Program-made: the position numbers and the translations under genes
The notes under the pieces: model-generated
Database searches by the model: none
What the model saw: only the letters and a program-made list of their open reading frames with translations
Told to the model about the DNA's origin: nothing
From: Megascapheus bottae
Lineage: Eukaryota; Chordata; Mammalia; Rodentia; Geomyidae
Assembly (NCBI GenBank): GCA_024803745.1
Contig: JANJXV010000130.1
Coordinates: 1,974,501-2,038,500 of the forward strand
Length of the DNA stretch: 64,000 bases
Direction of reading: 5' to 3'
Shown here: positions 23,461-34,958 of the stretch, in pieces
How the letters are laid out: each line of letters opens with the position of its first letter
How positions within the stretch are numbered: position 1 is the first letter of the stretch

Positions 23461-24030
23461 AAAAAAACATTTGAAATCACCGCCTTGAGTGATTAGTACA
23501 CCAAAATCTCGAGAACAATTAGCATTCCCAAAATGCTGCTCGTATGTGAATGGCTTTCACTGGCATCAGAATGACCAAATTAGATCAATTAATTCTATCA
23601 TTTAATTAATTACATGTCCCAGGGCTATCTTAAAGGCCTCAGATAACAACTGAAAAGAAACCCCAAACAGTTGCTTTGATATCAAGTAGTTACATCCCTA
23701 AGTCTTACTTAATAAGGAATAGCCCAATTGAAAACAAGAGGGCATTATTATTTTATCAGCACTCTGAAACAAATGCACTAAATGGTTTGTTACCAATCTG
23801 CAAGTTATCTTTATACCATCCAGACGAGGTAGTTCAAATCCTACGTGATTTGCATGTAAGCCCTTCTGGTCACCACACAATCAAACTGAATAATGTCACT
23901 CATCTTCAGGTAAAATGGTGTTTATAATGTCCTGACAGACTATAGGGACCGCCAGTAGTCCTCTTTTCCTTCTCTCACATGAAAATATAGCATTTGAAAT
24001 TTGAAAGATAGAAAACAAAACCCAGACTTC
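23461..24030. other. Unique sequence
   Basis: AT-rich with TTAATTAAT clusters around 23585-23610. No repeat or exon recognised. Confidence 0.45.
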
Positions 24031-24034
24031 ATAT

Positions 24035-24270
24035 GTGCCAATTCTGGGCCTTGAACTCAGTGCCTAGGTGCTGCCCCTGAGTGTTTTGCTCAAGGCTAGT
24101 ACTGTACCACTTGAGTCACAGCTCCACTTCCAGCTTTTTTGGGAGTGGTTTCTTTAGAGATAAGAGACTTATGGACTTTACTGGCCAGGCTGGCTTCAAA
24201 CGGAGGGATTCTCAGATCTCAGCCTCCTGAGTATCTAGGATTCCAGGTGTGAGTGATTGATGCCCAGCTA
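24035..24270 (-). mobile_element. B1-Geo SINE
   Basis: Minus-strand Geo (GGGCCTTGAACTC, CTCAAGGCTAGTACTGTACC, CTTGAGTCACAGCTCC) and B1 part (AGCCTCCTGAGTATCTAGGA, 'caggtgtgagtgattgatgcc'). Confidence 0.93.
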
Positions 24271-24274
24271 ACAC

Positions 24275-25320
24275 TCAGATTTTCCACTTTCATCCCTGTG
24301 CTGGTTGACGAGGCATTCAGTGAGTTCAGCATGTGAATGGAGACCATTTACAATTTCCCTGGGCACCTTTCCACACCCGACTTTCTTCACCTTCTCATGC
24401 ACATAGAGACACACAAGAAGAAATTCCAACCATACAAAACAGAATTCTGAAAGCTCTCATTACAAAGCCCAGTAAGAATCAAAACTCCACCATAGATAAT
24501 TAGCTTACATGCCGCTCTGATCACACCACGGTGTCATCTCTAGGCTGCAGGGAAGATGTCTTTAACTATAGACAACATTATCATGACTCGTACAACAGAA
24601 GAGATTCTGAGACAAGGATTTCAGTGCCTGATAATACACAGTACAGGGACAGTGGAGGTGCTGGAGCCTTAGAATTTACAAAATCAGGAGGAATCAGAAG
24701 GGAAAATGTCACAGTCTCACTTTGATATTCTGCCCCGCTCCCCTTAATTATTGTGCTACACTGTTTGCTGAGGAATGCCATAATCAAGCATCATTTTCTT
24801 GTCTAACCCTATGGTGATGTCCCAGCTTGCAGGTCTTAAGCTCACCCCCAAACATAAGACACGGGATCTTCCCAATCTGCTTTGATGCCCTAACCCTGTG
24901 AACAGAATTTCCTTACTGGCAATACAGCCTGGTAAGCACTTCTGTCATTTGCTGCCAAAAACTCGCTCAAAAACTTGATGCTTCTCTTAATTCTGCACAT
25001 GAATTCAAATTTGCTATACCAGAAATCTATCTGCTGTCAATCACAGATCATCAATAATAGATAATAATATCCATATCATTACGTCCGTGGTAGCAATTTA
25101 TCTGTCTGCATAACCACTTGGTTGGTGATGGCTGTTCACTTTTCAGAGAGAAGTTCAGAAGAGTTCCGTGGGTTTGTCCCAAGCAACAGCATACTGAGGA
25201 AATGGCTGAATTTGTACCTCACGGTCCATCTCCTTTCCACCGAGTGGTCAGGAGGTCAATGTGTTCTACAGTACACACACTCTTTGCTAGAAATAGAAAG
25301 GAATTTCTTTTGGGCAATAC
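24275..25320. other. Unique sequence
   Basis: No repeat family or supported exon. Confidence 0.5.
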
Positions 25321-25321
25321 T

Positions 25322-25481
25322 TAGGTTTCCTCTCAGGTCTTTGCACTGCTAGACAGGTACTGTACCACTGGAACTATGTTCCTAGATTTTTGTTTTGGAG
25401 TTCTTTTTCACACAGGGTCTGTCTGTTTGTGTCTCTGTCTGTCTCTCTGTCTCTCTGTCTCTCTGTCTCTCTGTCTCTCTG

Positions 25482-25515
<34 letters not shown>

Positions 25516-25590
25516 ACTTTATGATCATCCTATATATGCCTCCTGTATATGGCTAGGATTACAGGTATATACCGCCACACCTAAGAGGAG
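25322..25590 (-). mobile_element. Diverged B1-tRNA SINE with an internal (TC)n/(TCTG)n expansion
   Basis: The flanks read as an antisense dimeric SINE: 'gctagacaggtactgtaccactggaac' at the left and 'gcctcctg' ... 'ggctaggattacaggtatata' at the right. Between them, 25420-25516 is a (TCTG)n to (TC)n tract. Either the tract expanded inside the element or it was part of an older sequence at the site. Confidence 0.55.
25420..25516 (-). repeat. (TCTG)n/(TC)n microsatellite
   Basis: TCTGTCTC repeats giving way to an uninterrupted TC run of about 13 units. Confidence 0.95.
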
Positions 25591-26330
25591 AAGCTTTTTT
25601 CAAAACAAAATGGGTGAAGTTCTGTATTTGGAGTTGTTTTGAAACTGACATTGGTGTCAACAAAATGACACCAACATGATAAAACTAGTGAGTAATGTAA
25701 AATGCCATGAGCCAGTGTGAGGGCTTAGATCTGGAATGTATCTATAGACAAGTATGGTGGGATTGGGGGAGGGGTTGTAATTCGTGGTAAGGAAAGTGGT
25801 TGTGTTAGCATCCTGCCCCTGTGACAATACAGCTAAGAAAAATAACTCATCTACTCTACCTGCATTTTTATGTTTATACAATAGGTGCCTCCAAGTTGGA
25901 CTTATGAGCAAAGAGTATCCCTCTCATTTCATTAAGATGTGCTGTACTCATTTCTTTTATTTTAAAAAATGGCATTATATTTGAATTGCAACATGCTGCC
26001 CATTTTTTTTTCCAGATGAGAAGTCAACTGACGGACGCTGTAATTTGGAAGTGCGTGTGTGCATGAGAAGGTCCCAGCAGGCTCCATTTCTGATCCATTA
26101 GATCAGTAATTACAACACAAAGTGAGGGGACAAATATTAATGCATCAGGAAATCTTGGAAGAAATGTCAAACTACCCACACAGCACAGCTTCCTTGGATC
26201 TTCAGAGTGACCTGAATACTTAATAACTAGAGTAGAAGACTTCATTGTAAGGAGGCCACCAGGTTATTCCAAGAAGGCCACTCCTGTGCCATTCCACACC
26301 CCATCCCCCAAGAAAGTCACATGAAAAAGT
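25591..26330. other. Unique sequence
   Basis: No repeat family or exon recognised. Confidence 0.5.
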
Positions 26331-26334
26331 GGCC

Positions 26335-26575
26335 CAAAAGGGCCAGGGGTTATGATGCATGCCTGTAATCTCAGCTAGGGATAAGAGATAATGAAGATAT
26401 AGTCCTTGTCAAAAACAGAAGACCTTATCTAAAAAAAAAATAAGCTAAACAAAAGGGAAAGGGGGGGAGAGAGGAAGGGAGGAAGGAAAAAAGCTGTGGA
26501 CATAGCCCAAGTGACAGTGTTTGCTCAGTATGTGCTAAACCATAGGCTTACTCCCTAGAACCACAGACAACAACA
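26335..26575 (+). mobile_element. B1-tRNA dimeric SINE with purine insertion
   Basis: B1 start ('ggttatgatgcatgcctgtaatctcagc') and a tRNA-like right monomer ('ctgtggacatagcccaagtgacagtgtttgctcag' around 26493-26527). They are separated by an A-run and a GGGGGGAGAGAGGAAGG purine patch at 26457-26490. The right monomer lacks the Geo insertion. Confidence 0.65.
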
Positions 26576-26579
26576 AATA

Positions 26580-26725
26580 GTTTATCCATATTTTGAAGGC
26601 AAGTAAACTCAAAAAGGTTGTCACTAACCCCAAAGGCACACAGCCAGTAAGAAAGGATTGGACCTGGGCTTCTTTTCCTACCATCAGGCCTGACTTGTAA
26701 GCCTGTCATTATCTTAGAGCTGAGT
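26580..26725 (-). mobile_element. MIR SINE relic
   Basis: 'gcaagtaaactcaaaaaggttgtcactaaccccaaaggcacacagccagtaag' order around 26600-26652 equals antisense MIR (segments for 'cctcagtttcc', 'gtgaccttgggcaag', 'agctgtgtga'). Confidence 0.65.
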
Positions 26726-27129
26726 AACAAAACAATTCTATTGGACAAGACTCTTGTGATTATCTAGAGCTGTGTATCCAAACACTATTGGAGATGCATC
26801 TACTCTCATAGTCAGCTGCTGGGACAATTCCTCCATAAACACTGCCTACTGGGGAGAAATTCATTCTCTACCTTCTTCCATCCACCTTACTCTCACCCCT
26901 GCATCACACCCATGGAATCAACATAGCAAGTTCCACAGGGACTGTCATAGACTGGATATCACTAGAATTTAAGCTTTCTGTAGCTAATTTTCCCTGGCTT
27001 GAAAACTTTAATGTAACTGTCAGACCCCCCAGGTTTTTTGGAGAACTAGGGTGGTGGTGGCAATTATTTCTAGATTCTGGTACCTTCCTCATGTACCTTC
27101 TGGTAGCACATAACTCTTAACTCCAGAGC

Positions 27130-27245
27130 TCATTTCCTTCCTTATTTTCTTCATTAGTTTGTAAGCTCCCACTGCCAACAAACATGACCCATCTGATAAC
27201 AAAATGTTGACAACAGAATGCCTGACATATTAAAGCTGTCAAATA
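27130..27245 (+). mobile_element. L2 3' end relic
   Basis: 'gtttgtaagctcccactgcc' ... 'acagaatgcctgacatattaaagctgtcaaataaa' has the order of the L2 3' terminus. Confidence 0.5.
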
Positions 27246-27339
27246 AAAAAAATGAGTTTTTACCAGGTGGTCCAAATATGTCACCTGTGTGGAAGACATT
27301 TTTCAAAAATAGATTGTAGAGGTCAAAAAGTTACTGGGT

Positions 27340-27341
<2 letters not shown>

Positions 27342-27383
<42 letters not shown>
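27342..27383. repeat. (CA)n microsatellite
   Basis: About 21 uninterrupted CA units. Confidence 0.98.
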
Positions 27384-27385
<2 letters not shown>

Positions 27386-27985
27386 TAACCTCAAGGTGAC
27401 AGGTTCTTGTTGATACTGGCTTGGTGTCTTCAAAAATCCATTTCTAATCTACTCTGAACAAAAAAACAAAAACATTTTTGTCAAGAATCCTTCCCTCAGA
27501 TGAAGCAAACAGATCCTCTTCCCAAAGAGAAATTAATAGGAGAATGACCCAAAAGAATGCACTAGGATTAGGCTTGCTTTTTATATTTTATTTTCTCCCC
27601 TCATCATCAAACAATGCAGACCAAAAGTGGGGCCTGTCAACAAATGCTTATTATCAAGGGTGCAATTCTCTTGAAAAATCTCAGAGGCTGAACACCCTGA
27701 TTCAAATTGCTAGGTAACAACTAAGATTGTCAATGGAAATAAAAGCCTGGAAGAAAATTGAAAAGCAGAGATGAAAGGTGAGTGACCTCAGGGATGGCTG
27801 AGTTCTTAAAAAGAAAGAGACAACAAAGATGATAGTACAAATGGATAATATTAAATGAGATTTTGTTGTTGTTTTAAGTCTGGAGAGAGAGCCTCCCAAA
27901 CAGAACCCTTTTCCAAATACACATTGGCAGGTTTGTGATGCATATTTGCAGGGAAAAAGAGGCCAGTTCCAAGGTTTGGGATATA

Positions 27986-28016
27986 GGCAGGTAGGTAGGC
28001 AGGTAGGTAGGTAGGT

Positions 28017-28104
<88 letters not shown>
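27986..28104. repeat. Compound (GTAG)n(GCAG)n(ATAG)n(ACAG)n microsatellite
   Basis: Four related tetranucleotide blocks in succession differ from the next by single transitions. The 184-codon minus-strand frame across it is an artefact of the tetranucleotide array. Confidence 0.97.
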
Positions 28105-28155
28105 CGACTAATCTGCATATGAGCATGCATATGCATAAACAACACACATGTGTCT

Positions 28156-28394
28156 TTTTGTGTGTAGCAGGGAGGGGGTCTTGGAGCTTGAACTCTGGGT
28201 CTGGGCTCTGTTCCTGAGCTCTTCAGCACAAGAGCGTACCACTTGAGCCACAGCACTACTTCTGGTTTTTCCAGTGGTTAACTGGAGATAAGTCTCATGG
28301 ACTTTTGTGCCCTGGCTGGCACTGAGCTGAGATCCTCAGATATCAGCCTCCTGAGGAGCTAGGATTACAGGGGTGAGCCATCAGTGCCTGGCTC
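28156..28394 (-). mobile_element. B1-Geo SINE
   Basis: Minus-strand Geo (GAGCTTGAACTC, 'gcacaagagcgtaccacttgagcc') and B1 part ending 'ggggtgagccatcagtgcctgg'. Flanked by TGTGTCTT at 28148-28155 and 28395-28402. Confidence 0.93.
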
Positions 28395-28421
28395 CTGTGT
28401 CTTAGTTTCATGTGAGAGAGA

Positions 28422-28428
<7 letters not shown>

Positions 28429-28472
<44 letters not shown>
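28429..28472. repeat. (CA)n microsatellite
   Basis: 22 CA units directly 3' of an A-rich patch. Confidence 0.98.
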
Positions 28473-28475
<3 letters not shown>

Positions 28476-28593
28476 ATTGACAAAAACCAGACACAATGGG
28501 AAGCCAGAAAGAGAGGAAACCAGAACACATTCACCAAAGATGGTTGCCTATTTATATTACCAGGAATGGCCATTTTGCATAATTAATGCATAA

Positions 28594-29500
28594 TTTTTTC
28601 ATATATTTTTATTGTAATTAATCGAAGGGTCACATTATATTCGCCAGATAGAAGGTGCATTACTTCACATACATTGATACCCTTTCTCATGTCTTGGTCC
28701 CCATTTCCCTCCTCTCCACCCTCACTCCTCATCTTGTTTTCCCCCCTTCCCTATCCAATTTCAAATAACCAAATATGCATATATCCAATATATCAGATAA
28801 CAAAGCGAAATACTGTAACAATATGAGATAACCAAGGGACAGCAAAAGAGATGAGAGATAACAGTACATTAAGGACAACAATCACTCATTATATGGCTTT
28901 TGTTTCTATATCCTAGAGGTCCTTTCATTTAACATCATACTGTATGGACTTATGTATCAAGATTTTGCTCTATTGCAGATCTCTGCTAGTAGAGCCCAAG
29001 GTTTCTACTGATTATGACGAATGAGGGAAACCATTGAGCCTAAGTTCCTTTGAGTCTGGCTTACTTCACTTAATAGGATTTTTTCTAAGTCTTTCCATTT
29101 CCTTACAAATGGGGCGATGTCGTTCTTTCTGACAGCAGCATAGAATTCCACTGTGTACAAATACCACATCTTGTTGATCCATTCATCAACTGAGGGACAT
29201 CTAGGTTGGTTCCATATCTTTGCTATGGTGAATAGTGCTGCAATGAACATTGTTGTGCTAGTGGGTTTAGTATGTCCTTGTTTCTGGGTGGTTGGGTAAA
29301 TGCCAAGTAGTGGAATTGCTGGGTCATAGGGGAGTTCTATGTTTAGTCTTGAGGAACTGCCACACTGCTTTCCATAGTGGTTGAAGGAGTTTGCACTCCC
29401 ACCAACAGTGTAGTAGTGATCCCTCCTGGCCACATCCCCTCCAGCATCTGTCGTTATTAGTTTTTTTGATCCTGGCCATTCTAACTGGAGAGTTGTTTTG
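28594..29500 (-). mobile_element. 5'-truncated L1: ORF2 C-terminus plus 3' UTR
   Basis: On the minus strand the element starts in the last part of L1 ORF2. Recognisable residues are [16 protein letters not shown] (frame at 29324-29572) and IELPYDPAIPLLGIYP ... ALFTIAKIW (frame at 29005-29433). A frameshift separates the two frames near 29345, and about 18 nt are deleted near 29485 compared with the copy at 54.6 kb. ORF2 ends at 29005, followed by a roughly 400-nt 3' UTR and the A tail (plus-strand TTTTTT at 28594). Target-site duplication ATTAATGCATAA/ATTAACGCATAA at 28582-28593 and 29501-29512. Dead on arrival: no ORF1, endonuclease or RT. Confidence 0.95.
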
Positions 29501-29692
29501 ATTAACGCATAAATTTTTAATGCAATTTATCAGGGAAAATTTTAAAACCAAGCATTTATGCAGTAAGATCATGTAAGTGTTTGCTTGAGATAAGCAAGAG
29601 AGATTTCCAAACTGTCAGGAAAGATCAGAATCCTTTGGCTCCCTGAAATGAGATTGAAACCTGACTTGCTTAAACCTTGTCAAGGTCTAAGC

Positions 29693-29947
29693 CCAGCGCC
29701 AGCGGCTCACATCTGTAACTCGAGCTACTCAGGAGGCTGAGATCTAAGCATGACAGTTCGAAGCCAACCAGGGTAGCAAAGTCCATAAGACTCTTAGCTC
29801 CATTCAATCAACAAGAAACTAGAAGCAGAGTTGTAACTCAAGTGGTATAGCAAGTAGCTTGAGAAAAAAACAAACAAACAAAAACATCCCCTCAGGAACA
29901 GCATCCAGACTCCCAGTTCAAGCCTCAAGACTGGCATCAAAAAACAA
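29693..29947 (+). mobile_element. B1-Geo SINE
   Basis: 'gccagcggctcacatctgtaact', CAGGAGGCTGAGATCTAAGC, linker 'cttagctccattcaatc', and Geo monomer (GTAACTCAAGTGGTATAGC) with an A-rich insertion at 29860-29886 between its A-box-like and B-box-like parts (CCCAGTTCAAGCC). Confidence 0.92.
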
Positions 29948-30044
29948 AGGTTGTCAGGATCTAAATACAAGAGATTGTCTCTGATCACTTACATTTACTG
30001 GAAAGCCTGAGTAAAGTAACAGTGAGTTAAACATCTCATTTGTA

Positions 30045-30185
30045 TCCAATTTTACAGAGTCTTTATTTGCAACTCTGCTTAAGGGCGATCTGATGTTACC
30101 ATCCTCATCTTGCACATGAGGAAACTGAGTCACAGAGAGATGAAATAATGTTCCTAAAGTTGCATATTGGGGAACTGGAGCCAGG
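30045..30185 (-). mobile_element. MIR SINE relic
   Basis: 'atcttgcacatgaggaaactgagtcacagagagatgaaataatg' order at 30107-30150 is antisense MIR. Confidence 0.85.
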
Positions 30186-30399
30186 ATCTAAAGAAGGCGA
30201 GGCCTGGCATGGGTGCACAGAGTCTACGCTATGAATACCACAGGACATGGGCAGGCATCTGTAGGTTCCATAACCACCAAATCCCTGGAGGATTGCTGAA
30301 GAAAGAAAATGAAATCATCCAGAAAAGAAAAAAAATTAACCAACTATCTATGTACGGCTAGGTAAAGTCATGGTGAAAAACAAGAGTTGGGGAATATGA

Positions 30400-31040
30400 T
30401 TTTTGGTGATGCTGAGATTTGAATTCAGGGCTTCACACTTGCTAGGCCCACATTCTGCCGGCACTTATGTGGGTGTTGGTAATTATCTTTATTGGCTTAT
30501 AGTAGTGATACAGGAAGGAAGTTTGTGATTATATGTCCACACAGGTATACTGTGCTCCAATCAATCTCACCCTGGGTAAGACCTTGAACTCAAGGCTTCT
30601 TTCCCTTAGCTTTGTCACTCAAAGCTGATACCTCTACCCTTTGAGCCACAGCTCTACTTCTAGATTTTTGGTAGCTAATTGGAAATAAGATTCTTAAAGA
30701 TTTTCCTGCCTGGGAGGGCTTTGTGCCATTGACCCTCAGATCTCAGTCTCCCAAGCAGCTGGGACGGCAGGAGTGGGCCACTTGTGGATTTCTTTTTTAA
30801 AGACAGCATCTTGCATTATGGCAGGGCTGACCTCAGTTATGCCAATCTCTCATACGCTTCCCCGGGTGGCTGGAAATGACAGTTTATCGCTACCATGCCC
30901 CAGCCTTTGGCTGAGATGGAATCCTGAAAGCATTTTCGTTTTAGTGGTGGTGGGTTTGGGCAGGGCTGGCCTGTAAATCCAGGTCTCTGCCTCTCACGTA
31001 GCTAGGATGATAAGCTTAAGTTACCCCCATGCCTGGCTTT
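30400..31040 (-). mobile_element. Stack of antisense SINEs (B1-tRNA, B1-Geo, B1)
   Basis: 30402-30467 is an antisense tRNA-like right monomer without Geo insertion. 30575-30782 is a B1-Geo copy (CTTGAACTCAAGG, 'cctttgagccacagctc', 'aggagtgggcca'). 30783-30903 and 30904-31040 are two antisense B1-like left monomers ending in 'taccatgcccc' and 'cccccatgcctggc'. The B1-Geo interrupts an older B1-tRNA dimer. A segment at 30468-30574 belongs to none of them. Confidence 0.65.
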
Positions 31041-31044
31041 GAAC

Positions 31045-31920
31045 TGCACAAGAATGCCTGTGTATCCTCAGCGAACGTGTTTTACAATTCCTAGGAGAAC
31101 TTCTCTCCCAGTTCTCTGCCTTCGTTTTCCATGCTAGATTCCTCATTAATCCAAGACATCGGAGAGTTGAGCTCAGGCAGGCAACCTGAATATTTTGTCT
31201 GCGTGTTTCCTGGCTGGGACAGAGGAAGTAAATGGGTATCTTAGTGTGATTGCAGACAGGTGTCAATGGAGAGACAAAGACGACCGAGATAACAAAGCAT
31301 ATTTAATCACTGCGCTGTGACTATAAATTTTTCAATATTTATTGTCCAACTGCTCTGCAAAGATTCTACAATATGGAGAAGTACATTGGAAAATAAAAGA
31401 AACATGCCTGACTCCAAGCTTCAAAGTGCCCAGAATTACTAATGATTTCTTCCTGGCCTCGGTGCCACCAGTAAGAAAACACCAAGAATATTTTAATTCA
31501 AAATATATGTGTCATGAGGCAAAACCCTGAAGTTGAGACAAGCTCCTGGCTTCAGATTTATTTTATACTCTCAATTCATGGTGCTGGGGGTAGTGAGGTC
31601 TCATCCAAAACAAATTTTTTTTAAAAATCCCTTAAATTACTGCAGAGTAAAGTTCCCTTTATGTGTATGCACTATCTGAGAATCTCCTCTGAGACACAAA
31701 TCTCTCAGCGCCTTTTCAAAACCAAGAATTCATGTGAAATCATGTAAGCGTTCCTTGCCGTTATTAGTAACAACACATTCCAGTGCAGTTCTGCTTTCTT
31801 AACCAGGCCTAGGATAACTTGGACTTGTGCGTTTAAATATTAAACAGAGACAAAGAAACAAACAGGATAGATGTGCAGATAGATTAATAAAGGATAGAAA
31901 TAGAGGCAACAGACAGATAT
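31045..31920. other. Unique sequence
   Basis: No repeat or exon recognised; AT-rich in the right half. Confidence 0.5.
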
Positions 31921-31924
31921 GATA

Positions 31925-31980
31925 ACAATAGATTAGATAGATGGACGGATGGATGGATGGATGGACAGATTGATAGAGAT
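31925..31980. repeat. (GGAT)n/(GATA)n microsatellite
   Basis: GATAGATGGACGGATGGATG and further GGAT units, with neighbouring GATA units from 31870. Confidence 0.9.
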
Positions 31981-32224
31981 GTTAGGTAGAAATAGACAAA
32001 AACATGTGTGCCCTTACACTAGTGAAAACCCCACAGCAGAAGCATTTCTTTGGCAATCATCACAGGAATGGTGTATAGAACCTCCACTTTTACACCACTC
32101 CCACCCCTGCCCCCACCCCTATGCCTTTTACATGAGTAAATGAAGCTTAGGAATGCTAGTAACTTGTCCTCAGCTCTGAATGAAAGAGCCAGTGAAGAAG
32201 AGGTGGATAATGGTGATAGCGGTG

Positions 32225-32345
32225 GTGCTAGTAATAAATCACAACCATCACCTTTTCAAGCATGCTCTGTGTGTTAGATACTATATTTGGTATTTTGTGT
32301 GTATTATGTCACTTAGGCATAATACATCTTATCATTATCCCTTGT
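32225..32345 (-). mobile_element. MIR relic
   Basis: 'catgctctgtgtgttagatactatatttggtattttgtgtgtattatgtcactta' order at 32261-32315 is the antisense MIR 3' half ('tgtgccaggcactgtgctaagc...tattatctcattta'). Confidence 0.6.
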
Positions 32346-32500
32346 AAGGCTGGTCATCTTAACTACTCAGGAGGCTGAGATCTGAGGATCATGATTTGAA
32401 GCCAGCATGGGCCGGAAAAAGCCATCAGATCCTTACCACCAGCTAACCACAGAAAGCCTGAAGTAGAGTTGTGACTAAAGTTCACACTTACTGCCACTCG
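32345..32500 (+). mobile_element. B1-Geo SINE, partial
   Basis: B1 part (ACTCAGGAGGCTGAGATCTG) with a decayed 5' end, linker, and a degraded Geo start ('cctgaagtagagttgtgac'). The 3' half is lost. Confidence 0.8.
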
Positions 32501-32529
32501 AACACACACAATAAGGTACCTAGGAACCA

Positions 32530-33535
32530 GCAAGACCCAAGCATCACACAGCAACACCCAAGCTATAAAGGTGTAATTGTTGCCCTCATAATTAAACCCT
32601 GATCTGTCTGGTATCATTCACCATCTTCCCTCCCATGCACTGAGTTCTGTCTCTACTTCGATAGTCCGTTGAAATTTTAATTAAGTATATTGTGCAAAGG
32701 CCAGTACCTTTTGCCTAGGCAGAGCTCAGAAGCCTGTTGGAAAGTGGGTGGAGCTCTGTGGTTTTGTCCGCCTGCCCTCCCTAGATGGCCTATGGCATCA
32801 CAGGCATACAGCTTCAAAAGGCTCTGCTCAGAAATCCCTCTCCTGGGTATTTTTTTTGAGATTTGAGTAAAGAGCCTCTTTTAAGATGTAAATACCACCT
32901 GAAAAAATGTTAAGTCTATTAGAAAGTCACACCTCCGGTGTAACAGTTAGATAATCCAATTTCTACTTAGGAACATAGTGAATGGTTTTGGGAACAGGGT
33001 GGTATAATGAGTCATTTTCTCCCTTTCCATTCAGCTGAGACTCTGCAAAAGAAGAGCATTTTCTTTTAACTAGAAACTCTTCATTGTAAGACAAGTTTAA
33101 ATTCACAGAAGAAGAAGAAGAAAAAAAAAAGTCCTGGAAAGAAGACAGGGTCTCCATACAGCCTGGGCATGGGTCTTCTTATTTTTACTATCTTGCACTA
33201 GCACTCATCACAACTAATAAGCCCATAGTGACATGTTACTGAATTTTAGCTACCTCTGGGTTCACTGGACGTCCTTTCTCCATGCTGAGATTCCCATGTA
33301 GGGCCTGGAAAGTATATTTCGCCGTCAGGTCTCCACATCGCTGTTTCTCTGACTTGTTTGAGATCACCTTGACAGTTTGAATAGTGCTACTGGTCAAATA
33401 GGTTTTGGAAGGTTCCAAGCCTCCATGCATTTATTCTCCTGATGACACTGAGTCTTTTAGAGGAAAAGCACACTAAGGTACAGCGCTGTACTGTGCTATG
33501 TAGGGTCCATGTAGTCCACATGAAATTATGGCTGG
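32530..33535. other. Unique sequence
   Basis: No repeat family or exon recognised, apart from an A-rich patch at 33110-33130. Confidence 0.5.
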
Positions 33536-33632
33536 TAGGGCTGGGTGTCGCTTAATGGCAAAGTATTCACCCAGCAAGGACAAGGTCCTGGGTTCAAGCA
33601 CCAGACCCCCCCCCACAAAAAAAGAAAAGAAA
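33536..33632 (+). mobile_element. ID-like tRNA monomer SINE
   Basis: A-box-like TCGCTTAATGGCAAAG, B box GGGTTCAAGCACC, then a C run and A tail. There is no Geo monomer, so this is a monomeric or truncated copy. Confidence 0.7.
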
Positions 33633-34079
33633 TTATGGCTGGTGGTGGTAAACTTGGCTTTTCAGGTTTCCTCACACACTGAAGGCAGTCAGAACTAGCT
33701 ATCTCCCTCCTTGAATAAAGAATGTCCAAGTAAATTATTTAAGATTTCTTCTTTATGGAAGATTTTTATTTAAATGATTTACCTAAACAGTATGCACTTG
33801 TAGATATTTTATCTTATACACTGGGCTACCATCCAACTCTACTTGATGTTTAGGTTGAACAATTCTTCTAGCCTCAGCCATCAGAAGTTTGTCCAGTCGA
33901 CTTCTATATGCTTTTGACCTGCCTAGCCCCCCCAACTCCCCTCAGAGTGGGGACTGGTCTTTGCTGCTTCTCTATTTTCTGGCATTTTAAGACTCCAGAT
34001 TTTACCTAAAACCAGGATGCTGACTCTCCAGGAGGGCTTGTTATTACACTGTTATTTCTTCAGGGTCCTCTCAACTGAC

Positions 34080-34113
34080 AGAGAACACACACACACACAC
34101 ACACACACGCACA
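34080..34113. repeat. (CA)n microsatellite, short
   Basis: About 14 CA units with one G interruption. Confidence 0.95.
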
Positions 34114-34314
34114 CTTGTCTGTGAACACTTCTAACTGCAACCTTCATCATCTAGCAAACAATTGCCTGAGTACATTTTCAGTGATAGAAATGTCCATAGC
34201 CCAGTCCAGGTCGGTTGAATTAGAATCCATGTAACTTGGAAGTAGAGGTGTGGCCCAAGTGATAGAAATGATTTGGGGATGGACACTGGTCAGTAGGGGG
34301 GAAAAAAAGTCCAG

Positions 34315-34628
34315 ATAACTAGAGGGCTTGGATTTTTTCAGCCACTGGGCCTCCAGGGAAGTGAAGGAGTCTGGAGGTTGAATTCAATCTACTGGCCATT
34401 GATTTGATTGGTGGGTCAATGGTGATTGTAATGAAACCTTCATAAACAGGGACCTCACTGATTGGAAGACATATCAATGGGTGGCAAGTTGGCCTGCCCC
34501 ACGAGGACAGGCACTCCCACACTTGGGGCACTCCCCAACCTTTGTACCCTACTCTCCTCTGGTTGTGTGTGTCCTATATAGTAAGGACATGACATTAAAT
34601 TAACCACAGGACTTGGCTAAGTTCTGCC
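34315..34628 (+). mobile_element. Relic LTR-like element, family unresolved
   Basis: The order 'gtctggaggttgaattcaat', 'tggccattgatttgattgg', 'gtaatgaaaccttcataaa' then 'tagtaaggacatgacattaaatt' matches a widespread old mammalian LTR-type repeat that I recognise but cannot name with confidence. A polyadenylation-like ATTAAA is near 34593. Confidence 0.5.
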
Positions 34629-34734
34629 AAGTCCTTCTAACAGACCACTACACGTGAAGAGAGTGCAGGAATCCCCCCAAAAAGTCCTTCTAACAGACTA
34701 CCACATAGGAAGAGAGTGCAGGAATCCCCCCAAA
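34629..34734. repeat. 53-bp tandem duplication
   Basis: Two head-to-tail units, 34629-34681 and 34682-34734. Both run from AAGTCCTTCTAACAGAC to GCAGGAATCCCCCCAAA. They differ only in the middle (positions around 34645-34655 against 34698-34708). Confidence 0.97.
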
Positions 34735-34958
34735 GGATCATCAACTAGACACAAGTGCCAGGGTGCTAGGGGATCCTATTACTGAGTAGAATCTGAGGTC
34801 AGGGAAGAACTGGGGTGGGGCAAGGTTCCTTATTAACTTATAGACCAGCTGCTAACTTCAAGTACTTAACATCAGCACTGAAAGGCTGGAAGGATACAGG
34901 GGAAGGTTGTAGAGACAAAAAAAAGAGCATCTGACTTGTGTGTAAAATTACCAGCACA

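Noticed and set aside
27702..28256. 184-codon minus-strand frame rich in Cys-Leu-Pro-Ala repeats
   Set aside because: Produced by a (GCAG)n/(GTAG)n tetranucleotide array and an adjoining SINE.
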